Shown: positions 16,667 through 25,519, numbered from the stretch's first letter. The stretch is 64,000 nt of DNA from Abyssisolibacter fermentans (GCF_001559865.1 NZ_LOHE01000112.1:1-64000); one strand, 5' to 3'. Notes: a model not told the origin generated them from the letters alone. Translations and numbers: made by a program.

Positions 16667-16955
16667 TTAACCCTGATTATTCATATAACTCCCGATAATA
16701 TGCTGTAAGTTTCTGAATTATGAGCAGAGAACCTAAATTTTAATTTAGTGTGAATTGCTTATTCAGACGTAGTCTGAGGTACATTTAAGTTACCTTCGAA
16801 GGCATACCGAGTTAGTACGTCGAGAATTTAATGGATATCTTCTAAACATGAGCAGAGAACTAAAATCTATGATTTTATGTGAATCGCTTACTCATTCGAA
16901 GAATGAGCTTCATTTATAAAAAGTATTTAATTTTCTATGAATAATCTGGGTTTAA
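16667..16955 (+). mobile_element. MITE-like repeat, full-length copy 2
   Basis: Non-coding element of 289 bp bounded by imperfect terminal inverted repeats: TTAACCCTGATTATTCATA (16667-16685) and TATGAATAATCTGGGTTTAA (16936-16955). Inside it carries hairpin module C twice (16719-16775 and 16849-16915) with hairpin B between them (GGCATACC at 16801-16808). TTTAA-like strings flank both ends and could be target duplications, or the last bases of the repeats themselves. It fills the whole gap between the FlhB-tail gene and yraN and provides an in-frame ATG (16937) to yraN. No transposase is present, so mobility would need help in trans. Confidence 0.72.
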
Positions 16956-16972
16956 GAGCGGGGAAATATATT

Positions 16973-17335
16973 ATGAAAGGTGAAAATAAGCAACAAGGTC
17001 AAATTGGTGAAAAGTTAGCAGTGAATTTTTTAAAGAAAAAAGGCTATAGTATTTTAGAAACAAATTTTACAGCTAAAATAGGAGAAATAGATATAATAGC
17101 AAAAGATAAAGATATAATAGTATTTATAGAGGTTAAAGCTCGAAGAACTGATAAATATGGTAGACCAAGTGAATCAGTAACTCCTTATAAACAAAGAAAA
17201 ATAATAAAAACTGCATTATTGTATCATAGTATAAATAAACTTTGTGATGTACAGTTTAGATTTGATGTAATAGAAGTGTTTATAGGGCAAAATGACAGAA
17301 TAAATCATATAGAAGATGCCTTTTGGATTGACTAA
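16973..17335 (+). CDS. yraN: YraN family (UPF0102) nuclease-fold protein
   Basis: Protein of 120 residues with the restriction-endonuclease-like motif GEIDIIAKDKDIIVFIEVKAR, the E-D-ExK pattern shared by Holliday-junction resolvase-like folds. Members often lie near rnhB, comM and dprA, as here, and a role in DNA repair or uptake has been proposed but not proved. I chose ATG 16973 with GGGGA 8 nt upstream. An ATG at 16937 would add 12 residues (MNNLGLRAGKYI) from the repeat element. Its last about 85 bp are duplicated downstream of the ABC gene at 19462-19544. Confidence 0.88.
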   Translation: MKGENKQQGQIGEKLAVNFLKKKGYSILETNFTAKIGEIDIIAKDKDIIVFIEVKARRTDKYGRPSESVTPYKQRKIIKTALLYHSINKLCDVQFRFDVIEVFIGQNDRINHIEDAFWID

Positions 17336-17672
17336 ACATAATCCAACAAGATAATACATAAAAAATACTTATATCAAAAACGCAAAAAAATATACTGTCG
17401 TTAATTGAGTATTACCCAGTAAATAACTGTAGGTTATCGTATTTTAATACTTTTAATTTCATGGAAAATTTTTAAATATTAAAAAAAGTTAATATTAATA
17501 GAGGGATTTACATTAATATGATTGAATAAGTATTAATGTAAAAAGTGTTAAAAGGAGAGAATGTATGTTGTCAAAAGTCAATACCCTATGTATTACAGAA
17601 ATTAAATGGTTATATTCCGTAGGTGTAAGAACTGATATATCAAAAGAAATGACTTTATCTGCAAATTAGTTT
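17251..17672 (+). repeat. Left arm of a ~420-bp direct repeat flanking the ABC exporter gene
   Basis: Covers the last 85 bp of yraN, the whole following intergenic region and the first ~105 bp of a broken comM. The right arm is 19462-19882. The two are co-linear throughout and roughly four fifths identical by eye, with scattered substitutions and small gaps. Confidence 0.85.
17565..17669 (+). pseudogene. comM 5' fragment (duplicated and broken)
   Basis: Thirty-five codons from ATG to TAG with the ribosome binding site AAAGGAGAGAA kept. The product starts MLSKVNT like the intact ComM at 19773, then runs LCITEIKWLYSVGVRTDISKE where ComM has CVLQGLNGYNVGVETDISKG. A small insertion shifts the frame and a compensating change restores it before the homology ends at codon ~30. 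It has no domain of its own, so I treat it as debris of the duplication. Confidence 0.8.
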
Positions 17673-17743
17673 CTAATATTTATGTAAGTAGCAAAAGATT
17701 ATTTTAAATAGTAGTTATTTATTAAATAAACAAGGGTGGTTAT

Positions 17744-19402
17744 ATGTCAAACAAGAATATGAAATTCTTTCTACCGTTTGTAAAACCCTATAAAAAAGAT
17801 GTGCTCTTAATATTTTTCTTAGAAGTATTGACGATATTATCATCAGTAGCTATTCCATATATTTTAGGAGAATTGATTCATAGTTTAGAAGAGGGTTTTG
17901 CAACTTTCAAGTCACTATCTACAGATTTTCTTTCTGCTGTGCTATTATATTTCATTTGGGATATGTCAAATATATTCATAGATATAAACTTCTCAAAAAT
18001 CAATAAAGGAATAGAGAATGATATAAAAACTTTCTGCTATAAAAGAATTTTTAATGCTAAAATGAATATTTTACAAACTAAAAGTGAAGGCGAAATAATA
18101 ACTAAAATTATTAGGGATACCGAAAAACTAGAAAAAGCATTTTCAGAGTTTTTCTATTTAGTTATTTCTATTATTCATATTTTAGCATTATTTATTATGA
18201 TGTTCAAAATCAACTTCATTTTAACTTTGATAATTGTAGCTTTTTTTATAGTGGTTGCAATTATGCAAAAGCTACTTTCTAAATCTTTAGAGAAATTGTA
18301 TTGCAAATATAAGATTTCAGAAGAAAACCTATTAATAGATTTAAAAAACTATTTAGCTGGTATTTTAAGTATAAAAGTTTTTTCACTTGAAAATAAATGT
18401 ATTAGTTTATTGAATAAGAGAAATGAAATGAATTTAAAAACGTATGTAAAACTCAATAAAAAGTCAGGAGTTTTTAAAAATTTAAGTTTCTTTATTATTT
18501 CTGTTTTTAGAGTTGTTGCATTATTTGCGGGTGGAATATTATACATATATAAAAAAATTAATATTGGCTCAATATTTGCGATGTATTCTTATTCCATACA
18601 ATTATCAACTCAATTAAGGAATATTATAGAAATAGATATAATATTAAAAGATATTACTACTTCACTTAGCAGAGTAATAGATTTTTCAAATGAATTCCAA
18701 TCTAATGATTTTGAAAGCAATAAAATTGAAGAATTAAAAGAAATAAAGTTTGATGAAGTTACATTTAAATATGAAAATAAAACTATTATTTCTAATTTGA
18801 ATTTTGTAGCTAAAAAGAATGACATAATCGCGATAAGAGGAAGTAATGGATCTGGAAAAACTACGTTAACAAATATAATATGTGGGTGCTATAAGTTAAA
18901 CAATGTATATATTAATGGTAATAAACAAAATATATTTTCAGAAAAAGAAATTCTGAGTAAAGTATCTTGCGTACCTCAAAATATACATTTATTTCCTGTT
19001 GCAATCATAGATAATATAAGTTGTTTTGGTAGAGTATCAAAAGAAAAAGTATATGAAATATGTAAAGAATTAGGCATACATGAAAAAATAGAATCTCTAC
19101 ACAATGGTTACAATACATTAGTAAACGAAAAAAATCTAAATTTATCTGGTGGAGAAAAACAAATTATTTGTATTGCAAGAGCAATGTTAAAAGAATCTGA
19201 TGTATTAATTCTAGATGAGATAAATAGTGCATTAGATAAAATAATGGAAGAAAATATTATTAACAATCTAAAGAAGTACTTTAATAATAAAATTGTCTTC
19301 GTAATCTCGCATAAAGAAAATATTCTTAAATTATGTAATTATGAAATAAATTTAGACGAATATAAGAAAAATGAAAAAGATGATGTATTTTATAAAGTTT
19401 AG
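17744..19402 (+). CDS. ABC exporter, half-transporter (membrane plus ATPase domain)
   Basis: Protein of 552 residues with a six-helix type exporter domain (residues about 15-300) fused to a nucleotide-binding domain. Walker A is GSNGSGKT at 366-373, the Q-loop is CVPQNIHLF, the signature is LSGGEKQ near 468, Walker B is VLILDEIN near 488 and the switch histidine is in ISHKEN. All catalytic residues look intact. It should act as a homodimer or with a partner encoded elsewhere. There is no peptidase domain and no adjacent substrate peptide, so drug, lipid or peptide export cannot be told apart. GGGTGG precedes the ATG. It is the sole cargo between two direct repeats and has its own terminator. 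Confidence 0.88.
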   Translation: MSNKNMKFFLPFVKPYKKDVLLIFFLEVLTILSSVAIPYILGELIHSLEEGFATFKSLSTDFLSAVLLYFIWDMSNIFIDINFSKINKGIENDIKTFCYKRIFNAKMNILQTKSEGEIITKIIRDTEKLEKAFSEFFYLVISIIHILALFIMMFKINFILTLIIVAFFIVVAIMQKLLSKSLEKLYCKYKISEENLLIDLKNYLAGILSIKVFSLENKCISLLNKRNEMNLKTYVKLNKKSGVFKNLSFFIISVFRVVALFAGGILYIYKKINIGSIFAMYSYSIQLSTQLRNIIEIDIILKDITTSLSRVIDFSNEFQSNDFESNKIEELKEIKFDEVTFKYENKTIISNLNFVAKKNDIIAIRGSNGSGKTTLTNIICGCYKLNNVYINGNKQNIFSEKEILSKVSCVPQNIHLFPVAIIDNISCFGRVSKEKVYEICKELGIHEKIESLHNGYNTLVNEKNLNLSGGEKQIICIARAMLKESDVLILDEINSALDKIMEENIINNLKKYFNNKIVFVISHKENILKLCNYEINLDEYKKNEKDDVFYKV

Positions 19403-19404
19403 AG

Positions 19405-19440
19405 TGAACTCGCTTAGTATAAAGCTAAGCGAGTTCATTT
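19405..19440 (+). terminator. Terminator after the ABC exporter gene
   Basis: TGAACTCGCTTAG (19405-19417) pairs perfectly over 13 bp with CTAAGCGAGTTCA (19425-19437) around a 7-nt loop, 2 nt after the stop codon. Only three Ts follow. Confidence 0.75.
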
Positions 19441-19461
19441 GTAATGTGATTCTTACATAGA

Positions 19462-19544
19462 ACAGTTTAGATTTGATGTAATAGAAGTGTATAGGGCAAA
19501 ATGACAGAATAAATCATATAAAAGATGATTTTTGGTTTGACTGA
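19462..19544 (+). pseudogene. yraN 3' fragment (duplicated and broken)
   Basis: Nearly identical to the end of yraN (17251-17335), with a 2-nt deletion after ATAGAAGTG that shifts the frame and a TGA in place of the TAA. It has no start codon of its own. Confidence 0.8.
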
Positions 19545-19882
19545 ACATAAGCTGATAAAATGATACAGAAAAATACTTACATTAAAAAAATAAAAAATAT
19601 AGTGTCATTAATTGTGTATTACTCAGTAAATAACAGTATGCTATCGTATTTTTAATAGCTTTTATTTTACAGAATATTTTTAAATATAAAAAAATTTTGA
19701 TATTAATGAAGGAGTTTACAGTAATATGATTGAATAATTATAAATGTAAAAAGTGTTAAAAGGAGAGAATATATGTTATCAAAAGTAAACACTTGTGTAT
19801 TACAGGGATTAAATGGTTATAATGTAGGCGTAGAAACTGATATATCAAAGGGAATGCCTTCGTTTGCAATAGTTGGTCTTCC
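19462..19882 (+). repeat. Right arm of the ~420-bp direct repeat
   Basis: Holds the yraN fragment, an intergenic region co-linear with 17336-17564, and the true start of comM. Conserved landmarks in both arms include CAGTAAATAAC, ATATGATTGAATAA and AAAAAGTGTTAAAAGGAGAG just before the ATG. The intact comM is attached to this arm and the intact yraN to the other. Confidence 0.85.
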
Positions 19883-21302
19883 AGATGTATCAATAAAAGA
19901 ATCTAAAGAAAGAGTTAGAACAGCTATAAAAAACAGTGGTTTCAAATTTCCTGTTAATAAAATTATTGTGAATTTGGCTCCAGCTAATCTTAGAAAAGAA
20001 GGTTCACAGATAGATCTTTCAATAGCTGTCGGAATATTAATAGCTACAGAGGATATAAATTATGTAGACTTTAGCAAAACATGCTTTATAGGTGAATTAT
20101 CACTAGATGGTAAAATAAACAGGGTTGATGGAGCATTACCAATGGTTATATCTCTAAAAGAAGCAGGAATGAAAAAAGTTATTATACCAGACGGAAATAA
20201 AAATGAGTGTAGTATGGTAGATAACATTGACATTATACCTGTAGATAATTTATTTGAATTAGTAAAATATTTAAATGACGATATTGATATAAGCCCATGT
20301 ATATTTAATAAAGATATCATAGAAGATGAAGATAGTGACAAGAGAGAAGATTTTTCAGATATTATTGGACAAAGAGTATTAAAAAGAGCAGTAGAAGTTG
20401 CTGCTGCTGGTGGACATAATATTTTAATTATAGGACCACCAGGGTCAAGTAAGACTATGATAGCTAGAAGAATACCTTCAATATTACCTAGTCTTACATT
20501 TGAAGAAACATTAGAAATTACTAAAATATATAGTGCTGCGGGACTATTAAAAGGAGCATATTTAATAAAAGAAAGACCTTTTAGATCTCCACATCATACA
20601 ATATCAAATATATCATTAATTGGTGGCGGAAGAATACCAATGCCAGGGGAAGTATCATTAGCACAATATGGAGTTCTTTTTTTAGATGAACTTCCAGAGT
20701 TTCAGAAAAATGCTTTAGAAGTGTTAAGACAACCATTAGAAGATGGTGAAGTTACGATATCAAGAGTTACGGCAACAATCACATATCCTTCTGAGTTTAT
20801 GTTAGTAGCTAGCATGAATCCATGTCCATGTGGATACTATGGAGATCCTAATCATGAGTGTACATGCAGCATGAAGGAGATTAACAGATATTTAGGAAAG
20901 ATATCGGGACCATTATTAGATAGAATTGATATACATATAGAAGCAAATCCAATAAAATATGATGACTTGACAAACAATAACAAAGAAGAAACTTCAGCAA
21001 CTATAAGAGAAAGAGTAAATAAAGCTAGAAAAATTCAGATAGACAGATATTCTAATGAAAAAAATTTATACAATGCAAACCTTAGTCCTAAAGCTGTTAA
21101 GAAATATTGTAAGCTTGATAAAGAAGGGGAAGAACTATTAAAAATAGCATTTAATAAATTTAGCTTGAGTGCAAGAGCTTATAATAAAGTTTTAAAAGTC
21201 TCAAGAACAATAGCAGATTTAGATAATAGTGAAAATATAAAATCCTGTCATATTGCTGAAGCTATACAATATAGAAGTCTAGATAGAAAATATTGGTCTT
21301 AA
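19773..21302 (+). CDS. comM: ComM/YifB-family Mg-chelatase-like AAA+ ATPase
   Basis: Hexameric AAA+ helicase family; in Vibrio cholerae and other naturally competent bacteria ComM drives branch migration during integration of transformed DNA. The 509-residue protein has an N-terminal Lon-protease-like domain (VNTCVLQGLNGYNVGVETD through VNLAPANLRKEG), Walker A GPPGSSKT near residues 221-228, Walker B VLFLDELPEF, a zinc-type insert CPCGYYGDPNHECTC, and the C-terminal helical lid. The start uses AAAGGAGAG. dprA follows with a 14-nt gap, a frequent pairing. Confidence 0.93.
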   Translation: MLSKVNTCVLQGLNGYNVGVETDISKGMPSFAIVGLPDVSIKESKERVRTAIKNSGFKFPVNKIIVNLAPANLRKEGSQIDLSIAVGILIATEDINYVDFSKTCFIGELSLDGKINRVDGALPMVISLKEAGMKKVIIPDGNKNECSMVDNIDIIPVDNLFELVKYLNDDIDISPCIFNKDIIEDEDSDKREDFSDIIGQRVLKRAVEVAAAGGHNILIIGPPGSSKTMIARRIPSILPSLTFEETLEITKIYSAAGLLKGAYLIKERPFRSPHHTISNISLIGGGRIPMPGEVSLAQYGVLFLDELPEFQKNALEVLRQPLEDGEVTISRVTATITYPSEFMLVASMNPCPCGYYGDPNHECTCSMKEINRYLGKISGPLLDRIDIHIEANPIKYDDLTNNNKEETSATIRERVNKARKIQIDRYSNEKNLYNANLSPKAVKKYCKLDKEGEELLKIAFNKFSLSARAYNKVLKVSRTIADLDNSENIKSCHIAEAIQYRSLDRKYWS

Positions 21303-21316
21303 ATGGAGGATTGAAA

Positions 21317-22420
21317 ATGGAAAATAGAGAAGTTCTTATTTGGCTTAGCAGTATTCAACAGGTAGGAATTAAATCTATAAATAGACTAGAAGAACATTTT
21401 GGCTGTATACAGAATATTTGGACTGCATCAAAAAGCGAAATAAACGATGTTAAAGGTTTAAAAACTATAACTAAGCAAAATATTATTAAATATAAAAGTG
21501 ATGGTTACATAGACAAATTGTTTAATGAACTTAAAAAAGAAAAAGTAAAAACAATTACAATTTTAGATGATAATTATCCTAAAAATTTAAGGAATATATT
21601 TAACCCTCCAAAGGTATTATATGTAAAAGGAGACTTTGTTGGAAATGATGAAATTTGTATTGCGATGGTTGGAGCAAGAAAAGCTACCTATTATGGCAAA
21701 TGGGTTGCAGGTAAGATATCAAAAGAATTATCAAGGTATGGTATTACAATAATAAGTGGCTTAGCTGCAGGTATTGATGCTATGTGCCATAGTGGAGCTT
21801 TAGATGCTAATGGTCGTACATTTGGAGTACTAGGGTGTGGAGTTGATATAATTTATCCAAAATCTAATAAAAGATTATATGAAGAGATAATAGAAAATGG
21901 TGGCATAATATCAGAATTCCCTTTAAAGGCAGAGCCTAGAGCAGGTAATTTTCCTCAAAGAAATAGGATAATAAGTGGCTTATCTGAAGGTTTAGTCGTT
22001 GTTGAAGCTAAGAAAAAAAGTGGATCATTAATAACAGCAAATTTGGCATTAGAACAAGGCAAAGATGTATTTGCAGTGCCAGGGAATATTAACAGTATTT
22101 ATAGCACAGGGACAAACGAATTAATAAAAGATGGAGCAAAGCTTATAATAAATGCAAAAGATATAATAAATGAACTAACTCAATTTAAAGATAAAATAGA
22201 TTCAAAATATTTAGCAGATAATAATATTATTAATAATTATCCATTAAATGAAAAAGAGAAAAAGGTTTTAGAAGCATTAAAACAAGGACCGCTTCACTGT
22301 GATATGATAGAATACAACACAAATATTAAGATGTCAGATTTAATAAGTATACTTACAATGCTTGAAATGAAAGGTATAATTAAACAAATGTCAGGAAAAA
22401 TATTTACTATAAATAATTAG
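21317..22420 (+). CDS. dprA: DNA processing protein DprA (Smf)
   Basis: Loads RecA on incoming single-stranded DNA in transformation; it is also widespread in bacteria not known to be competent. The 367-residue protein has the Rossmann-like DprA core: MVGARKATYYG, ISGLAAGIDAMCHSGAL, GVLGCGVDIIYPKSN and FPQRNRIISGLSEGLVVVEA. A C-terminal winged-helix domain (residues about 305-367) is present. I chose ATG 21317 with GGAGG just upstream rather than an earlier in-frame ATG at 21293 inside comM. Confidence 0.95.
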   Translation: MENREVLIWLSSIQQVGIKSINRLEEHFGCIQNIWTASKSEINDVKGLKTITKQNIIKYKSDGYIDKLFNELKKEKVKTITILDDNYPKNLRNIFNPPKVLYVKGDFVGNDEICIAMVGARKATYYGKWVAGKISKELSRYGITIISGLAAGIDAMCHSGALDANGRTFGVLGCGVDIIYPKSNKRLYEEIIENGGIISEFPLKAEPRAGNFPQRNRIISGLSEGLVVVEAKKKSGSLITANLALEQGKDVFAVPGNINSIYSTGTNELIKDGAKLIINAKDIINELTQFKDKIDSKYLADNNIINNYPLNEKEKKVLEALKQGPLHCDMIEYNTNIKMSDLISILTMLEMKGIIKQMSGKIFTINN

Positions 22421-22484
22421 TATGTAGACGAAAACATATAAATCTGATATAATAACTGACGTTATGATGTTGGAGGTGAATGAT

Positions 22485-24563
22485 TTGGCAAAAACTTTAG
22501 TTATTGTAGAGTCACCAGCTAAAGCAAAAACTATTGGTAAGTTTTTAGGAAGTAAATATAAAATAAAAGCATCAGTTGGACATGTTAGGGATTTGCCAAA
22601 GAGTAAGCTTGGAATAGATGTAGAAAATGAATTCAAACCTAAGTATATTACTATAAGAGGTAAAGGTGAGATTTTAAGCGAGCTTAAAAGAGAAGTTAAG
22701 AAAGCTGAAAAGGTTTTACTAGCTACTGACCCTGATAGAGAAGGAGAGGCAATATCTTGGCATTTAGCTAATGCATTAAAGATAGATGATTCTGATAAAA
22801 TAAGAATAGAGTTTAATGAGATAACTAAATCAGCTATAACAAAAGCAGTAAAAAATCCCAGAAAAATTAATTACAATTTGGTAGATGCACAACAAGCAAG
22901 AAGAATATTAGATAGACTAGTAGGTTATAAAATCAGTCCATTATTGTGGAAAAAAATTAGAAAAGGTTTAAGTGCTGGTAGAGTGCAATCAGTAGCAACT
23001 AAACTTATATGTGATAGAGAAAAAGAAATTAAGAAATTCAAGCCTAGAGAATACTGGACTATAAATGTTTTACTTAAAAAAGGTAAATTGGAACTAGATT
23101 CTTCTTTTATTGGAAACATTATAAACAATAAAGCTAATAAGATTGAGCTCAATAATGAAGAAGAAGTAAATGCTATTTTAGATAAAATAGACAAAGATAA
23201 CTTTACTGTTTCAGAAGTAAAAAAATCAACTAAAAAAAGAAATCCCTACAAACCATATACAACTAGTAGCTTGCAACAAGATGCATTTAATAGGTTAAAT
23301 TTTACAACTAAGAAGACTATGCGTATTGCTCAGCAATTGTATGAAGGTATTGACTTAAAGAAAAAAGAGGGAATAGTAGGTTTAATCTCTTATATCAGAA
23401 CTGATTCCACAAGAATATCTGAGGAAGCTAAACAAAAGGCTAAAGATTATATATGTAATGAATTAGGAGAGAAGTATTACGGAGGGGTAAAAAGTGTAAA
23501 AAAAGAAAAGAAAAAAAATGATATACAAGATGCACATGAATGTATAAGGCCTACATACGTAGACAAGACTCCAGAAAGTATTAAACAATACTTAAGTAGA
23601 GATCAATTTAGATTATATAATCTTATTTGGCAAAGATTTGTAGCAAGTCAAATGAGTCCATCAGAATCTGAAACGACTACAGTTAAAACAGTTTCAAATG
23701 GATATTTATTTAAAGCATCTTATTCAAAGTTGATATTTGATGGATTTATGAAAGTATACAAGATTAAAGAAGATAAAAAAGTTAATAAAACTATAAATTT
23801 GGAAAAAGGAGAAACTTTAAAAGCTAAGGACATTATTCCGAAGCAACATTTTACACAACCACCACCAAGGTTTTCAGAGGCAACATTGGTTAAAACAATG
23901 GAAGAATTGGGAATAGGAAGACCAGCTACTTATGCTCCAATAATAAGTACAATATTAAGCAGAAATTACGTAGTATTAGAAAATAAATATTTAGCACCAA
24001 CAGAGCTTGGATTTATTGTTACTGAGCTATTAGAGGATTATTTTAGAAATGTTGTCAATGAAGAATTTACTGCAAAGATGGAAAAAGATCTTGATAAGGT
24101 AGAAGCTGGAGAATTATCGTGGGTAGATGTTGTTGCTAATTTTTATGAGAACTTTAAAAATGATTTAGAAATAGCTGAAAAGGAAATAGAAGCTATTGAA
24201 ATTAAAGATGAAGAAACAGATGTAATTTGCGATAAGTGTGGAAGAAATATGGTTATAAAGCACGGTAGATATGGAAAGTTTTTAGCATGTCCTGGGTACC
24301 CAGAATGTAAGAATACGAAACCATTAATTAAAGATATAGGCGTTAAATGTCCTAAATGTGGTGGAGATATTGTTCAAAGAAGATCAAAAAAAGGAAGAGT
24401 TTTTTATGGGTGTTCTAATTATCCGGATTGTGATTTTATATCGTGGAATATACCAGTAGAGGAAAAATGTCCAAATTGTAATGGAATTATGGTTAAGAAA
24501 GTTAATAAAAAAGGTGAATTTCATGAATGTATTAGTTGTAAGACAAAAGTAGATAAAAAATAA
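22485..24563 (+). CDS. topA: DNA topoisomerase I
   Basis: Type IA enzyme that relaxes negative supercoils. The protein of 692 residues begins AKTLVIVESPAKAKTIGKFLG (Toprim domain), has DPDREGEAISWH, and the active-site tyrosine Y303 in LISYIRTDS. Three C-terminal four-cysteine zinc modules follow (CDKCGRNM, CPKCGGDI, CPNCNGIM), the third with a shortened end. I chose TTG at 22485, 5 nt after GGAGGTGA, which gives the family's normal N-terminus. In Bacillus subtilis trmFO, xerC and clpQY come between topA and codY; here they are absent and a repeat copy follows instead. Confidence 0.96.
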   Translation: MAKTLVIVESPAKAKTIGKFLGSKYKIKASVGHVRDLPKSKLGIDVENEFKPKYITIRGKGEILSELKREVKKAEKVLLATDPDREGEAISWHLANALKIDDSDKIRIEFNEITKSAITKAVKNPRKINYNLVDAQQARRILDRLVGYKISPLLWKKIRKGLSAGRVQSVATKLICDREKEIKKFKPREYWTINVLLKKGKLELDSSFIGNIINNKANKIELNNEEEVNAILDKIDKDNFTVSEVKKSTKKRNPYKPYTTSSLQQDAFNRLNFTTKKTMRIAQQLYEGIDLKKKEGIVGLISYIRTDSTRISEEAKQKAKDYICNELGEKYYGGVKSVKKEKKKNDIQDAHECIRPTYVDKTPESIKQYLSRDQFRLYNLIWQRFVASQMSPSESETTTVKTVSNGYLFKASYSKLIFDGFMKVYKIKEDKKVNKTINLEKGETLKAKDIIPKQHFTQPPPRFSEATLVKTMEELGIGRPATYAPIISTILSRNYVVLENKYLAPTELGFIVTELLEDYFRNVVNEEFTAKMEKDLDKVEAGELSWVDVVANFYENFKNDLEIAEKEIEAIEIKDEETDVICDKCGRNMVIKHGRYGKFLACPGYPECKNTKPLIKDIGVKCPKCGGDIVQRRSKKGRVFYGCSNYPDCDFISWNIPVEEKCPNCNGIMVKKVNKKGEFHECISCKTKVDKK

Positions 24564-24586
24564 CTATGGTAACTATCAGATATAAA

Positions 24587-24699
24587 TTATCCCTGATTAT
24601 TCATATAACTCCAGATAATATGCTGTAAGTTTCTGAATTAGAAGATTTCAGTGAATTCGAAGGCATACCGAGTTGGTATGTCAAGAATTTAATGGATAT
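24587..24699 (+). mobile_element. MITE-like repeat, copy 3 (left part only)
   Basis: Starts with the left terminal repeat TTATCCCTGATTATTCATA (24587-24605), continues co-linear with 16667-16718 (ATAATATGCTGTAAGTTTCT) and then with the hairpin-B module of copy 1 (GGCATACC/GGTATGTC). It stops abruptly after AATTTAATGGATAT, just before the codY ribosome binding site. Either it was truncated or codY-proximal DNA replaced its right half. Confidence 0.7.
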
Positions 24700-24730
24700 T
24701 AGAGAAGGGATTAGAGAAGGAGGATGTCTT

Positions 24731-25513
24731 ATGGGAGAAAGCTTACTAATGAAAACTAGAAAGCTAAATAGAATATTGCAAAATTCAGGTGGTAAACCTG
24801 TTTCTTTTGATGAAATTAGCAGAATATTAAGTGAAATACTAGAGGCCAACGTCTATATTGCTAGTAGAAGAGGAAGAGTATTAGGTTTTTGTCTTTCCTT
24901 GGGTTTTGATTGCAGGATTATAGAAAATGAAGTTGTTGAAGAAAGACGTTTTCCACAAAAATACAACGATGAACTTTTAAAAATAAATACAACACAAGAG
25001 AATATTTTAGAAATACCAGAGTGTGTTTTTGATCAGGTTTCAAAATGTGATTATCCAAATAAAATAACTACTGTTATACCAATAATAAGTTCGAATGGAA
25101 GATTAGGCACACTAGTATTAGCTAGATTTGGTAGAGAGTTTACAGAAGAAGATTTAGTTCTTGCAGAGTATAGTGCAACAGTAGTTGGTATGGAAATAAT
25201 AAGGTCTAAAAATGAACAGGTGGAGCAAGAAGTTCGTAAAAAAGCGATAGTTCAGATGGCTATAGGAACATTATCCTATTCTGAATTAGAAGCTGTAGAA
25301 CATATATTTAATGAACTTGATGGAAATGAAGGACTTTTAGTAGCAAGTAAAATAGCTGATAGAGTTGGAATTACTCGTTCAGTAATAGTAAATGCACTAA
25401 GAAAATTTGAGAGTGCTGGTGTCATTGAGTCTAGATCATTAGGTATGAAAGGAACATATATAAAAATTTTAAATGATAAATTATTCGAAGAATTGCAAAA
25501 GCTAAAATCTTAA
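24731..25513 (+). CDS. codY: GTP- and branched-chain-amino-acid-sensing repressor CodY
   Basis: Global regulator that represses nutrient-scavenging, and in Bacillus subtilis also motility, genes when GTP and isoleucine/valine/leucine are high. The 260-residue protein has an N-terminal GAF-type ligand domain ([20 protein letters not shown] through TVVGMEIIR) and the highly conserved C-terminal winged helix: [21 protein letters not shown] and [16 protein letters not shown] chose ATG 24731, 8 nt after AAGGAGG; an in-frame ATG at 24692 comes from the repeat. The flagellar supercluster begins 570 nt downstream. Confidence 0.97.
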   Translation: MGESLLMKTRKLNRILQNSGGKPVSFDEISRILSEILEANVYIASRRGRVLGFCLSLGFDCRIIENEVVEERRFPQKYNDELLKINTTQENILEIPECVFDQVSKCDYPNKITTVIPIISSNGRLGTLVLARFGREFTEEDLVLAEYSATVVGMEIIRSKNEQVEQEVRKKAIVQMAIGTLSYSELEAVEHIFNELDGNEGLLVASKIADRVGITRSVIVNALRKFESAGVIESRSLGMKGTYIKILNDKLFEELQKLKS

Positions 25514-25519
25514 CTGAAT

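Noticed and set aside
17565-17669. The 34-residue frame before the ABC gene as a bacteriocin-type precursor peptide for the exporter
   Set aside because: It aligns base by base with the start of comM at 19773, including the ribosome binding site, so it is a duplicated gene fragment, not a precursor.
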